Source: Flavobacterium caeni
GTDB taxonomy: Bacteria; Bacteroidota; Bacteroidia; Flavobacteriales; Flavobacteriaceae
Reading direction: 5' to 3'
Length of the DNA: 64,000 bases
Assembly: GCF_900101895.1 (NCBI RefSeq)
Contig: NZ_FMVF01000012.1
Span: 50,584-114,583 of the forward strand
In this document: positions 19,944-28,971 of the stretch, in pieces
How the letters are laid out: each line of letters opens with the position of its first letter
Numbering within the stretch: position 1 is the first letter of the stretch
Program-made: the position numbers and the translations under genes
The notes under the pieces: generated by a model
Told to the model about the DNA's origin: nothing
The model's database searches: none
What the model saw: the letters and a program-made list of their open reading frames with translations, nothing else

Positions 19944-20560
19944 CACAAAACGATGTTGCCAATGGTTTTGTCGTCGTAGGTTTTGCCGTCGTAACGCAGC
20001 GTCCAACCCATGGTATTGGTCAGGATCAGGATTTTCGACAATTCGCCGATGAGCCTGTTTTGTGCGTTGGTTTTGAGCGACGAGGCCGCAATCTTTTTCG
20101 AGAGATTGGCGCGTACCGACTTATTGATTTTGTTGTAATCGTCGCCCGTAAAATGGTTGAGCGTGCTTTGCGTGACGTCGTAGAATTGAATGTCGGGCGA
20201 AATTTTGATTTCGGCTGCGGGGATGCTCAAAATGGTCACGGTTTTGTTTTTTTCGTCAATGTCGTACTTCATCTGACGCAAATCGTACGACACGGTCGCT
20301 TCGGCATTGACCACAATGAGCGCCTTTTTATCGAACGAAATCATGTCCATGAAATACTTGTCCTGGTCTTTGTAGGTGAGCACCTGCGAGAAATGGCCCT
20401 CGGTCACGACCAATTTCCCAACGTTGACGATTTGCTGCTGGATCAAATTGGTGTTGTAATCAATCTGGCCGTCACTTTCTTTTTTGAACTCGCAAAACTT
20501 GAACAGCAACAGCGCCGCGATAACGGCAAAAATGAGGTAGAGGATTTGTTTGCGGAGCAT
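19943..20560 (-). CDS. DUF4230 membrane-anchored protein
   Basis: 205 residues with an N-terminal membrane helix (MLRKQILYLIFAVIAALLLF) and a periplasmic/extracellular domain (VGKLVVTEGHFSQVLTYKD... VNAEATVSYDLRQMKYDID) that matches the DUF4230 pattern. Function unknown. The ATG at 20560 gives the membrane anchor; the longer frame upstream comes from repeat DNA. One-base overlap with tetR suggests coupled translation. Confidence 0.8.
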   Translation of the reverse strand: MLRKQILYLIFAVIAALLLFKFCEFKKESDGQIDYNTNLIQQQIVNVGKLVVTEGHFSQVLTYKDQDKYFMDMISFDKKALIVVNAEATVSYDLRQMKYDIDEKNKTVTILSIPAAEIKISPDIQFYDVTQSTLNHFTGDDYNKINKSVRANLSKKIAASSLKTNAQNRLIGELSKILILTNTMGWTLRYDGKTYDDKTIGNIVL

Positions 20561-20587
20561 ATACTTTTTGTTAAAAATACAAAAAGA

Positions 20588-20676
20588 AATTCCAAATCTC
20601 AAATTCCAAAACCCAAATTCCAAATTCCAAACGCTCCGGGCAACGATTGGAATTTGGAATTTGGTACTTGGAATTT
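20588..20676. repeat. ATTCCAA-repeat hairpin
   Basis: Left arm AATTCCAAATCTCAAATTCC... (20588-20630), loop CGCTCCGGGCAACGA, right arm TTGGAATTTGGAATTTGG... (20647-20676). It fills the gap between the response regulator gene and the DUF4230 gene and is the closest relative of the 12741-12807 element. Confidence 0.75.
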
Positions 20677-21322
20677 AAATCAAGTTGTTGTTCCGCGCCT
20701 TCTCCACCGCCTCAAGTTTATTGTGCACCTGCAACTTCGTGTAAATGTTCTCGATGTGCCGCCGGATCGTGCTGGGCGACAAAAACAAATTCTCGGCGAT
20801 CACCGTATACGTAAGGCCTTTGCTGAGTTGCTCCAACACGTCTATTTCACGCGGTGTGAGCTTGATTTCTTCTTGTTCGGTCTTGCTCGCAAAATCAATC
20901 GGGTTGCGCAGCAGTTTTAGCGTCTTGAACGCAATCGACGGGTTCATCGCCGCGCCGCCGTTGAGCGTCTCGACAATGCCATCGTACAATTCCTTGGGGT
21001 TGACGTCCTTTAAGAGATAACCGTCGGCACCGGCTTTGATCGCGTTGAAGATGTTCTCGTCGTTGTCGAACACCGTAAGCATCACAATCTTGATGTGCGG
21101 ATAGCGCGATTTGACGGCCTGCGTGGCGTCGATCCCGTTCATTTCGGGCATTTCGATGTCCATCAGGATCAAGTCGATGTTGTGGTTGCCGTCGAGCTTT
21201 TCGAGCAGGTCCTTGCCGTCGCTTGCCGTGAATTTGCATTTGATGTCGTCAAAAAAATCGAGTTTTTCGAGAATGGTTTTTTGCAAAAACGAATTGTCGT
21301 CTACGATTACGAGTTTTTTCAT
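20675..21322 (-). CDS. NarL/FixJ-type response regulator (system 1)
   Basis: 215 residues: receiver domain (1-125) with acidic pocket VDD (8-10), phospho-acceptor Asp in DLILMDIEMPEMNG (~55) and Lys in GYLLKD (~106), then a LuxR-type HTH (about 150-212, LTPREIDVLEQLSKGLTYTVIAENLFLS). It overlaps the histidine kinase gene by four bases (ATGA). It is about 60% like the regulator at 24109-24756 by eye, so the two systems are paralogues. Confidence 0.93.
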   Translation of the reverse strand: MKKLVIVDDNSFLQKTILEKLDFFDDIKCKFTASDGKDLLEKLDGNHNIDLILMDIEMPEMNGIDATQAVKSRYPHIKIVMLTVFDNDENIFNAIKAGADGYLLKDVNPKELYDGIVETLNGGAAMNPSIAFKTLKLLRNPIDFASKTEQEEIKLTPREIDVLEQLSKGLTYTVIAENLFLSPSTIRRHIENIYTKLQVHNKLEAVEKARNNNLI

Positions 21323-23244
21323 GCGGTAAAAGTTAGCGTGACGGTCGTGCCTTGTTCGGCCGAAGCGATGGCAAAATTGCCCCCTATGTCGCCCATGCGT
21401 TTTTTCATGTTCTTGAGCCCGTTTCCGGTATCGGCCTGCGCGACGTCGAATCCTTTTCCGTCGTCTGAAACAACCACCTGGATGCGCTCGCCCACGCGTG
21501 AAACGGCAATCGAAATTTTACCCGCGTCCGCATACTTGACCGCGTTGTTGACGGCTTCCTGTATGGTACGGTACACATTCATCCCGGTCACCGAACTCAG
21601 CGGCACCTGCGCCAGGTCGTCGGCAATCGCAAAATCGAACTTGATGTGCTCGCGCGCCGTTTTGGCTTTCTCGACAAAATTCATGATGCGCAGTTCGAGG
21701 TCCTTGAACGAAATGGCGTCGCTGTTCATGGCCCAAATCGTATCGCGCAATTCGACGATGGTGCTCTTGGCAAAATTGCTGATGCGGTCGAGCCTTGAGG
21801 TAAGGTTCGGGTTCTCGACATTAAACCCGTACTTGATGTTGTCTACCGACGAAATGATGAACGTAAGCTGCGCGCCGATGTTGTCGTGCAAATCGCGCGA
21901 AATGTTGAGCCTTTGCTCCTGTAATTTGCTTTGCGTCTCGATTTTCGATATCGCGAGTTTGAGCTCGTGTTCCTGCTCCTGTTGTCGGTTCTTGAGTTTT
22001 TGCTGACGGTAAATTAAGTAGCCAACCAGGCCTATAAATACTGCAAACAACGATACCAGCGCGAGCAGAAGGCTTTTGCGCTTGGCTTCGGCTTCTTTTT
22101 GGATCAGTAGCTTTTCCTTTTTTTCGGTTTGGTATTTGGCTTCGAGCTCGGCCGTGATCTTGACCACACTGTCGTCGAGGTTGGTTTCTACATGCTTGAG
22201 GTAGCGGTTGGTGTAGTAGTTCACGCTGTCTACGTTTCCGAGACTCGCGTAAACCGGAATCAACTGCACGTATACATTACCCATTTTGTCGCGGATGCTG
22301 TCCTGTTCGAACACCTTGAGGCTTTCGAGCAAAAGCGGTTTGGCCTTGGCGAATTGCCCTAGCGTATTGTGGTTGATGGCCAGCGTGAGTTGCGACGACG
22401 CTACTTCGGCGGGCTGGTTGACCTTTTGGCGCAACGCCAGCGATTTGGTGATGTATTCGATCGCTTTTTGCGGTTGCTTGCGGTAGGTGTAAATGAGCCC
22501 CAGGTTGTTGTAGGCCGTACCCATTGCAGGCAGATTTTGCGTTTTCTCGGCCAGCTGCGCCCCGCGTTTGAAATGTTCGTAGGCGCGCACCGTATCATGC
22601 GACGAAAAGTAGACGTTGCCGATCCCGACGATGGTGTTCGCCAGTTCGGATTCTTGATTCGTCTGGGTCAGGTATTTCTCGGAGCGGCGCAAATATTCGA
22701 GCGCCTTGGGGTAATTCTTGAGCGCATGGTACACGGCCGCGATGTTCGTTTCGAGCGTACCCACCACTTGCGCGTTCTTGGTTTTCTCGTAGTACTGCAA
22801 CGCGTGCATGTAGTGCCCCATGGCTTTCTCGAGCGCAAACTGCCTGAAGTATACGTTACCGATCTTGAAACGCACCGAAGCGATTCCTTCTTCGTCTTTG
22901 AGCCGCGTCCTGATTTGCAGACACTGCTGCAGGATATCCATCGCGCGGTCGTAATCGCCTTTGGTGTATAAGATGGCGCCATAGTCGCTGAGCGCCTGGG
23001 CAATCATCTTGTCGTCTTTGAGCGATTTGGCTGCGTCGAGCGATTTGACGCCATACACCAACGCCGAATCCATCGAAATCATGTTGTAGTACCATGCCAG
23101 ATCGCCATACAATTTGGCTTTTTGCTTGGCATCGGGTTTTTGATGCAACTGGAGTTTGAGGCTGTCTATGATTTTTTGTACGGGGGATTGCGCGTGGCTT
23201 GCCATCCAACACAACAACAAGGGCAACAGTATTCTTTTTCGCAT
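21319..23244 (-). CDS. TPR-containing sensor histidine kinase (HisKA_3/NarX type, system 1)
   Basis: 641 residues: signal peptide (MRKRILLPLLLCWMASHA), a periplasmic array of about seven TPR repeats (20-390), one membrane helix (LALVSLFAVFIGLVGYLIY), a coiled coil, the HisKA_3 phosphorylation motif RDLHDNIGAQL, and an HATPase domain with N box QEAVNNAVKYA and G boxes SDDGKGF and GNGLKNM. The TPR sensor suggests protein-protein or envelope sensing. Its partner is the overlapping response regulator gene. Confidence 0.93.
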   Translation of the reverse strand: MRKRILLPLLLCWMASHAQSPVQKIIDSLKLQLHQKPDAKQKAKLYGDLAWYYNMISMDSALVYGVKSLDAAKSLKDDKMIAQALSDYGAILYTKGDYDRAMDILQQCLQIRTRLKDEEGIASVRFKIGNVYFRQFALEKAMGHYMHALQYYEKTKNAQVVGTLETNIAAVYHALKNYPKALEYLRRSEKYLTQTNQESELANTIVGIGNVYFSSHDTVRAYEHFKRGAQLAEKTQNLPAMGTAYNNLGLIYTYRKQPQKAIEYITKSLALRQKVNQPAEVASSQLTLAINHNTLGQFAKAKPLLLESLKVFEQDSIRDKMGNVYVQLIPVYASLGNVDSVNYYTNRYLKHVETNLDDSVVKITAELEAKYQTEKKEKLLIQKEAEAKRKSLLLALVSLFAVFIGLVGYLIYRQQKLKNRQQEQEHELKLAISKIETQSKLQEQRLNISRDLHDNIGAQLTFIISSVDNIKYGFNVENPNLTSRLDRISNFAKSTIVELRDTIWAMNSDAISFKDLELRIMNFVEKAKTAREHIKFDFAIADDLAQVPLSSVTGMNVYRTIQEAVNNAVKYADAGKISIAVSRVGERIQVVVSDDGKGFDVAQADTGNGLKNMKKRMGDIGGNFAIASAEQGTTVTLTFTA

Positions 23245-23348
23245 TGAAATTGGTTTCGTATCAGGTAAATATAAAAATTAAGTGCAAAATCGCAAAGCAC
23301 ACCATGCTTTAAATGTTCGGCAACGGCAGGCCATTTGACACAAAACAA

Positions 23349-23372
23349 AAAATACGGCCGAAGCCGTATTTT
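23349..23372 (-). terminator. Intrinsic terminator after lipoprotein gene 1
   Basis: AAAATACGGC-CGAA-GCCGTATTTT, a 10-bp stem with a tetraloop, followed on the minus strand by TTGTTTTG. A very similar terminator follows the paralogous lipoprotein gene at 27303-27330. Confidence 0.8.
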
Positions 23373-23396
23373 CGCAAAGTAAACCTAAACCAAAAA

Positions 23397-23894
23397 TTAA
23401 CGTTTTACTTTAAATTCTCCTTCGGTAATGGTAACCGTAGCCGACGGCGTTTCGTCGTTTTCCGGTGCCACGGCACTAAAAGTTCCCGCGATGTAAGTCT
23501 CGGTCACCTCGGTCACTTCTACCGTACCGCTTCCCCTTACCGAAGTGTAAGTCCTGAGTGGCGACAACGTCAGGTAGTTGATGTACCCGTTGGCCAGGTT
23601 GTTTGACCCCGAATTGTACGTCCCTACCCCGTCGAAATTAGGGATCTGGATTTGGATCGAGTTGCCCACGTCGGTGCTGCTCTGGATCATCAATACACCC
23701 GAGTTGAGTGTCGCCGATGGCGCAAAAAACGCCGAATTGTTGTAGTCGTTGCCGTCTACCTTACTTTTCATGTAGTACTCGCCCGAGCCGCCCGCGGGTA
23801 CCCAGGTGTTGTTGTCGTCGTCTTTGTTGCACGATACAAATGCAAGTACCGCCGCAACCATAATCATTCTGCTAAGGGTTTTCAAAGTTTTCAT
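23397..23894 (-). CDS. Short exported lipoprotein (paralogue 1)
   Basis: 165 residues with a lipoprotein signal (MKTLKTLSRMIMVAAVLAFVSC, Cys 22) followed by an Asp/Asn-rich tether KDDDNNTW and a beta-rich domain ending VTETYIAGTFSAVAPENDE...ITEGEFKVKR. The 27383-27904 gene encodes a protein of the same plan (..VEGTFSFTG...ITQGTFRGTY). It resembles flavobacterial DUF6252-like lipoproteins, an uncertain match. The ATG at 23894 opens the signal peptide. It sits between the two two-component systems. Confidence 0.75.
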   Translation of the reverse strand: MKTLKTLSRMIMVAAVLAFVSCNKDDDNNTWVPAGGSGEYYMKSKVDGNDYNNSAFFAPSATLNSGVLMIQSSTDVGNSIQIQIPNFDGVGTYNSGSNNLANGYINYLTLSPLRTYTSVRGSGTVEVTEVTETYIAGTFSAVAPENDETPSATVTITEGEFKVKR

Positions 23895-23990
23895 AATAGA
23901 TTTGAATTTGAGTTTTTGTTTGAAGCAAAGTTGGGGCAATCACATGGGGCATACAATAGGGCAATTGTCCCATTTGGGCTGTTTTTTAAT

Positions 23991-24019
23991 ATTTTGAATT
24001 TTGAATTCTAAATTTTGAA
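23991..24019. repeat. ATTTTGA heptamer repeat
   Basis: ATTTTGA ATTTTGA ATTCTAA ATTTTGA: short heptamer repeat in the gap between response regulator 2 and lipoprotein 1. A TTTTGTC/TTTCGAC stretch (24090-24111) follows near the regulator's stop codon. Confidence 0.5.
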
Positions 24020-24108
24020 TGGGCGTGCCCGCGGAAGACTGCGCCATTTTAATGAATAGCTCGCCTTACAGCACTTCGATTTTCGAGTTTTGTCTTTTGT
24101 CTTTCGAC

Positions 24109-24756
24109 TCAAATCAACTTGTTGTTCCGCGCCTTTTCAATCGCTTCCAACTTGTTGTGGACCTGTAGCTTTGTATAAATGTTCTCGACATGTTTGCGGA
24201 TGGTGCCTGCCGACAGGAACAAATTCGACGCTATGGCTTCGTACTTCAAGCCCTTGCTCAACTGTTCGAGCACTTCGACTTCGCGTGCGGTGAGTCGAAT
24301 TTCCTCGGTGTTTTCGGGTGTTTCAAAATCGATCGGGTTGCGGAACAGCTTCAAGGTCTTGAGTGCGATAGACGGTGTCATGGTGGCCCCGCCGTTGAGT
24401 GTGTCCAAAATCCCCTGCCGCAAATCCTTTGGGCTGACCTCTTTTAACAAATAGCCATCGGCCCCGGCCTTGATCGACTTGAAAATATTTTCGTCGTTGT
24501 CGAACACGGTCAGCATGATGATTTTGATTTGCGGGTGTTTTTGTTTGATGCGCAGCGTGGCCTCGATGCCATCCATTTTGGGCATTTCGATGTCCATCAG
24601 GATCAAATCGATGTTGTGGTTGGTGGCCAACTTGTCGAGCAATTCCACACCGTTAAGCGCGGTAACCTTGATCGTAAAATCGTCAAAAAAAGACAATTTT
24701 TCCTGCGCCGATTTGAGCAGGAAAACATTGTCGTCGGCAAGCGCGAGTTTGATCAT
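24109..24756 (-). CDS. NarL/FixJ-type response regulator (system 2)
   Basis: 215 residues, paralogue of the 20675-21322 regulator: receiver domain with DLILMDIEMPKMDG and GYLLKE, then LuxR HTH (LTAREVEVLEQLSKGLKYEAIASNLFLSAGTIRKHVENIYTKLQ). The ATG at 24756 aligns with the paralogue's start. Unlike system 1, regulator and kinase genes do not overlap: a 237-base gap holding the conserved ~117-bp element separates them, so this regulator may have its own promoter there. Confidence 0.92.
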   Translation of the reverse strand: MIKLALADDNVFLLKSAQEKLSFFDDFTIKVTALNGVELLDKLATNHNIDLILMDIEMPKMDGIEATLRIKQKHPQIKIIMLTVFDNDENIFKSIKAGADGYLLKEVSPKDLRQGILDTLNGGATMTPSIALKTLKLFRNPIDFETPENTEEIRLTAREVEVLEQLSKGLKYEAIASNLFLSAGTIRKHVENIYTKLQVHNKLEAIEKARNNKLI

Positions 24757-24851
24757 ATCATTCAAATTGGTATCGTCAAAAAAATACTTTCCCGTGGCGC
24801 GCCGATTCACCCAGCGCGTATTCAATCAAAAAAATCAATTTTAACAAAATG

Positions 24852-24967
24852 TACAGATTTTCTGTAATGACGGTATTTTTTAATTCCGTAGGGGATACCT
24901 TCATAGCCCCCTTCCCTACAGGAAAAATACACTTTTTAAAAACAAGTCCATTACAGAAAATCTGTAA
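24852..24967. repeat. Conserved ~117-bp element, copy B
   Basis: TACAGATTTTCTGTAATG begins at 24852 and its exact inverse ends at 24967, giving perfect 18-bp terminal inverted repeats, each itself a dyad. The core, on the minus strand, starts GGGAAGGGGGC (complement of 24891-24916). It lies between kinase 2 stop and regulator 2 start. Copy A is at 2777-2894. Confidence 0.7.
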
Positions 24968-24993
24968 ATTTTACTCGCCAAGCCGATTTCGTT

Positions 24994-26922
24994 TTACGTC
25001 AGCGTTCTGTCACATGCCAACGTTACGACAATCTTGGTCCCTTTGCCCACCTGGGTCTGCAACTGGAACGAGCCGCCAATATCGGCAATCCGTTTTTCCA
25101 TGTTGACCAGTCCGTTGCCGCGCGCTATGGTTTCGGGGTCAAATCCTACGCCGTTGTCTTCTATCGAAACCTGTATGTCCTCGCCGACGGATTCGGCCAA
25201 AATAACAATGCGCGAACACTGGCCATATTTGAGTGCATTGTTCACGGCCTCTTGTATGGTGCGGTACAAATTCATCCCTACCACCGAACTCATCCGTTGC
25301 GGCACCAGTTCAGGATCGATGACAAACTGAAAATCGACCTCCTCGGTAGCCGTCCTGGCCTTTTCGATAAAGTTCAGGATCCGCGCCTTGAGGTCCTCGA
25401 ACACAATGTCCTGGCTGTTCATGGCCCAAATCGTATCGCGCAGTTCCACGATGGTCGATTGCGCGAAGCTGCTGATGCTTTGCAGTTTGTCGTCGAGTTT
25501 TGGATTGCCGATGTCAAACGCATACTTGATGTTCTCGACCGACGAAATAATGAACGTAAGCTGCGCCCCGATGTTGTCGTGCAAATCGCGCGAGATGCCA
25601 AGCCTTTGTTCCTGCAGCTGGTTTTGCGTCTCGATTTGGGCAATCGCGGTCTTGAGCCTGTGCTCCTGTTGCAACTGCGCATTCTTGAGCCGTTGCTGCC
25701 TGAAGAGCAACAGCACGATCAAGACGACAAAAACGGCAAGCAGCGAAACCACAAGCAACATAAAATTCTTGCGTCGCGCCTCGGCTTTTTGTTCGTTGAT
25801 CAAACGTTCCTTTTTTTCGGTATCATACTTGGCGGCCATCTCGGCCATGGCCTGCGTTTTTTCGGCCCGAAAAATACTGTCCTTGCCTGCGTTGTACAAA
25901 TCCGAATACCGATAGGCTTCGGGATACTGTCGCAACGCCGCATGGGCATGCGCCAGATTTTTGTAGGCCGCGACCACATTGATGGCGGCTTTGGTGGCCC
26001 GTGCAAACCGAAGCGCGCGGTTGGATACGGCGATGCTTTCGTTGTATTTTTTTTGTCGGATCAGCGAATGGGCAAAAGTATTGGCGGTCTCGGCCACTTC
26101 AAAATCGTTGTGGTGCTTTTCGTGGAGCGCGATGGCTTCACGGTACCGCGCGTTGGCCCGATCGAATTGCTTGAGGCTGTCGTACACCGTCGCCATGTTC
26201 GCAATGGGATAACCCGTAAACCGATCGCCCGCTATTTTTTGGTAGCCCAGACGTGCCATTTCGGAATACCGGAGTGATTCGTCATACCGTTTGAAATTGA
26301 TCAAAATCGACCCTAGATTGCCCGCCGACACCGTTTGTCCAAAGGCATCGGTCGTGCGCTGGTAGGCGTCATAGGCTTTGCGGTAATAATCGAGCGCTTT
26401 GGTAAATTCCTTTTGCGCCTTGTACACGATCCCGATATTGGTATAGGTCATCGCCTGCTTGGCCGCCAGCTGTTTGCGGTCGAAATAAGCCAACGCCATA
26501 AAATAGTGCTGCAATGCCTTTGGGAAATCGGCTTGCTGGTCGTAGGCGATCCCGATGTTGTTGTGCGTGTCGGCCATTCCGGCCGAATCCTTCAGTTGGA
26601 TGCGCAACGCAAGCGCCTTTTGGTGAAACGCCAACGCCGAATCGAGCCGCGTTTGGTATTGGAACACATTGGCAATCGAATTGTAGGCCAACGCCACACA
26701 CGAATCGTTTTTTAGGTTGCGTGCCTTGACCAAAGACTGGCGCGCATACTGCATCGACAACGGCAGGTCATTGTCTGAGTAGTAATCCGACAAGGTATTG
26801 AGCGCGTGGAACTGCGCCAAGCCTTTTCCGGTTTTCGCGACTCTTTTGACGCTGTCTAATTTGGACTGTCCGTGAACACCCCATACGAACAACAAACCGG
26901 TAACCAAGAGAATCAACTTCAT
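24994..26922 (-). CDS. TPR-containing sensor histidine kinase (HisKA_3 type, system 2)
   Basis: 642 residues with signal peptide MKLILLVTGLLFVWGVHG, six or more TPR repeats, one membrane helix (LLVVSLLAVFVVLIVLLLF), coiled coil, phosphorylation motif RDLHDNIGAQL, N box QEAVNNALKYG and G boxes IEDNGVGF and GNGLVNM. Same plan and clear homology with the system 1 kinase. I prefer the ATG at 26922 because it opens the signal peptide; an upstream in-frame GTG would overlap the preceding gene. Confidence 0.92.
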   Translation of the reverse strand: MKLILLVTGLLFVWGVHGQSKLDSVKRVAKTGKGLAQFHALNTLSDYYSDNDLPLSMQYARQSLVKARNLKNDSCVALAYNSIANVFQYQTRLDSALAFHQKALALRIQLKDSAGMADTHNNIGIAYDQQADFPKALQHYFMALAYFDRKQLAAKQAMTYTNIGIVYKAQKEFTKALDYYRKAYDAYQRTTDAFGQTVSAGNLGSILINFKRYDESLRYSEMARLGYQKIAGDRFTGYPIANMATVYDSLKQFDRANARYREAIALHEKHHNDFEVAETANTFAHSLIRQKKYNESIAVSNRALRFARATKAAINVVAAYKNLAHAHAALRQYPEAYRYSDLYNAGKDSIFRAEKTQAMAEMAAKYDTEKKERLINEQKAEARRKNFMLLVVSLLAVFVVLIVLLLFRQQRLKNAQLQQEHRLKTAIAQIETQNQLQEQRLGISRDLHDNIGAQLTFIISSVENIKYAFDIGNPKLDDKLQSISSFAQSTIVELRDTIWAMNSQDIVFEDLKARILNFIEKARTATEEVDFQFVIDPELVPQRMSSVVGMNLYRTIQEAVNNALKYGQCSRIVILAESVGEDIQVSIEDNGVGFDPETIARGNGLVNMEKRIADIGGSFQLQTQVGKGTKIVVTLACDRTLT

Positions 26923-26968
26923 AGACGCGAGTCGTTTGCTGATAAAAATAACAAAATTGGATTGTCGG

Positions 26969-27253
26969 TTATTCTTCGCCACGGTTATTTTTCAACATAT
27001 CGAAAAGCGCATAGTTGAGCCCAAAAATGTCCTGGCTCAACGCATGTTGGCTCGACCGAAGCGACTGGTTGAGTTCGTCCGACAGCCTGAGCTTGCCTTG
27101 TTGCCCCAATTGCTTGTTCGTGATTTCACGAATCACGTGTTGCATGGCCTCGATCTTGGCACGAAAACGCTTTTTCTCTTTATAGAATTCGATATTCAGG
27201 TAAACGATGATACCCAGCAGGGCAACAATCACGGCGATCAGGAAGAGAACCAT
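26969..27253 (-). CDS. Small membrane-anchored coiled-coil protein
   Basis: 94 residues: an N-terminal membrane helix (MVLFLIAVIVALLGIIVYL) and a charged helical remainder (EFYKEKKRFRAKIEAMQHVIREITNKQLG...SQDIFGLNYALFDMLKNN). The ATG at 27253 begins right at the helix. It lies 46 bases upstream of kinase 2 on the same strand, so it may be part of that signalling unit. No family recognised. Confidence 0.65.
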   Translation of the reverse strand: MVLFLIAVIVALLGIIVYLNIEFYKEKKRFRAKIEAMQHVIREITNKQLGQQGKLRLSDELNQSLRSSQHALSQDIFGLNYALFDMLKNNRGEE

Positions 27254-27302
27254 ATTCAAACGGGGTTAGTCAGTGTACAAATTTGCACCAAGGCGACAAA
27301 AG

Positions 27303-27330
27303 AAAAAATACGACAGATGCCGTATTTTTT
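27303..27330 (-). terminator. Intrinsic terminator after lipoprotein gene 2
   Basis: AAAAAATACG and CGTATTTTTT form a 10-bp stem around an 8-base loop; the minus-strand side continues into a T-rich run. Nearly the same sequence as the terminator at 23349-23372. Confidence 0.75.
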
Positions 27331-27382
27331 CAGAACTAAACCAACAAACGGCGGTCGCAGATCCAGCCACCGTGTGCTATTA

Positions 27383-27904
27383 TTACTGGTACGTTCCCCT
27401 GAACGTTCCTTGGGTGATGGTCTTGCTTCCGCCTGCGCAATCTTCGGTGTCTACGCCCGTAAAACTGAACGTCCCTTCGACCTTGCTGTCGTCTACATGG
27501 GTTACGGTAATCGTGCCGCTTGCGCCTGTACAATCGGCTGTGGTCGCAAATGCTACGCCGCCAGACCCTGGGCTGTAATTCAGGAACGAATTGGTACCCG
27601 CGTTGACCGTATAGTCGCGTGCGGTGATCGGACCATACAACGAAATGGTGATCGAATTGGCCGCCATGTCGCTACCCAAAATGGTCACGATCTGGTCGTC
27701 GCCCGATCCTATCTTCTGGCAGTTCGCAGCCGACACGCCAAAAATAATCGAACTGAAATCGGCGCCTTCGACTTTTCCGGTCACATAAGTATCGTTGCTC
27801 GGCGTACCTACAGGCGGCACGTAAGCATTGTTGTTGTCGTCTGAGCTACACGCAGCCAAGAACAACGAAAAAGCAATCAAAGAAGTTTTTGCAAAAGTTT
27901 TCAT
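27383..27904 (-). CDS. Short exported lipoprotein (paralogue 2)
   Basis: 173 residues: lipoprotein signal MKTFAKTSLIAFSLFLAAC (Cys 19), tether SSDDNNNAYVPP, then a beta-rich domain with four cysteines and the C-terminal pattern VEGTFSFTGV...ITQGTFRGTY. It shares plan and terminator with the 23397-23894 lipoprotein. Function unknown; a DUF6252-like relation is possible. Confidence 0.75.
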   Translation of the reverse strand: MKTFAKTSLIAFSLFLAACSSDDNNNAYVPPVGTPSNDTYVTGKVEGADFSSIIFGVSAANCQKIGSGDDQIVTILGSDMAANSITISLYGPITARDYTVNAGTNSFLNYSPGSGGVAFATTADCTGASGTITVTHVDDSKVEGTFSFTGVDTEDCAGGSKTITQGTFRGTYQ

Positions 27905-28023
27905 GGGTTTTGATTTTGAGTTAAAGTTTTACCCTGCAAATCTGGCCCAAGTAATGGTGCGTTACAATACGAAGAACTACGTATTTTTGATCTCAGCACA
28001 AAGAAGCTGTTTCGTACGATTCC

Positions 28024-28968
28024 CTAAAACCGCATGTGCGGGCATTGCGATTGGAGTTGCGCAATGTCCGATTGGAGTTGACCCAAAAACTTGCGATGGC
28101 TTTCCGATTCGGGATTGAACGGCCTGTGCGCGGTGCGTTTTCGGATGCTGTCGACGCGGTCCATGACGGCTTGTGCTGCGGGGTCGATCCAGGCACCGGC
28201 AAATTTTTCCCAAATGTATTCGATGGCGGTTTGGTTCGGATGGATCCAATCGGTGGCATAAAAACGGTAATCGCGCAACTCGTCCATCATGATCTCAAAC
28301 GCCGGAAAATAATGGTGATGCGAACCGTCCAACACCTCGTGCAACGCCGCAATCAAATGCGCCTTGCTGCGCTGGTTTTCGACCAATCCGTCCTTGAGAT
28401 GGCGCACGGGCGATACCGTAAAGACAACCGTAGCCGAAGGATTGATTTGCGCCACCATCGCCAACGTGTTCTCGACCGACTCGACAATACCCGAAACCGA
28501 AAGCAGCTCCTTGGTGAATTCGCGTTGCGGCACTTTGTGGCAATTGGCCACCACACGCCCCGTTTCAAGGTGACGGTACACCCATGCCGTGCCGTACGTG
28601 ACTACAATATGTGTCGCCGTTTGCAGCGCATCGCGGGTTTGCGCGACGGCGGTATCGAGCGCAGCAAGCAATTGCGCCTTATCGGGATGGCTCAACTCGG
28701 AATGTGCATCGAAAAAATGCCAGCGCTCGTTGTGGAAAAATACTTCGGCTTCGACAAAATCGCGCGGCGCCAACGCCCGTTCCACCAACCTTTCGATGGT
28801 CAGCGGATGAAACAGTATCCCGAACGGGTTCACCGTATGCCTGAACTGGAAATAATCGAATTTATCGGCCATGTTCACCGCAAAGCACGAACCCAACAGC
28901 ACCACGTTCGACCCGTATCCTATCGGTTTGTCGCTTGGCGTGATCGCTATGGGTGTGGTCAGCTGCAA
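28024..28968 (-). CDS. GSCFA-domain protein
   Basis: 314 residues with the family-naming motif LLGSCFA (about residue 25-31) followed by FDYFQFRHTVNPFGILFHP, and VTYGTAWVYRH, FTVSPVRHLKDG and DWIHPNQTA further on. GSCFA is an SGNH-hydrolase-like family; Gly-Ser and the late Asp-x-x-His (DWIH) suggest an esterase/acyltransferase active site. The start appears to be TTG three bases after the upstream lipoprotein gene, which puts it in an operon with three tandem lipoproteins. Substrate unknown. Confidence 0.88.
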   Translation of the reverse strand: MQLTTPIAITPSDKPIGYGSNVVLLGSCFAVNMADKFDYFQFRHTVNPFGILFHPLTIERLVERALAPRDFVEAEVFFHNERWHFFDAHSELSHPDKAQLLAALDTAVAQTRDALQTATHIVVTYGTAWVYRHLETGRVVANCHKVPQREFTKELLSVSGIVESVENTLAMVAQINPSATVVFTVSPVRHLKDGLVENQRSKAHLIAALHEVLDGSHHHYFPAFEIMMDELRDYRFYATDWIHPNQTAIEYIWEKFAGAWIDPAAQAVMDRVDSIRKRTAHRPFNPESESHRKFLGQLQSDIAQLQSQCPHMRF

Positions 28969-28971
28969 CGC

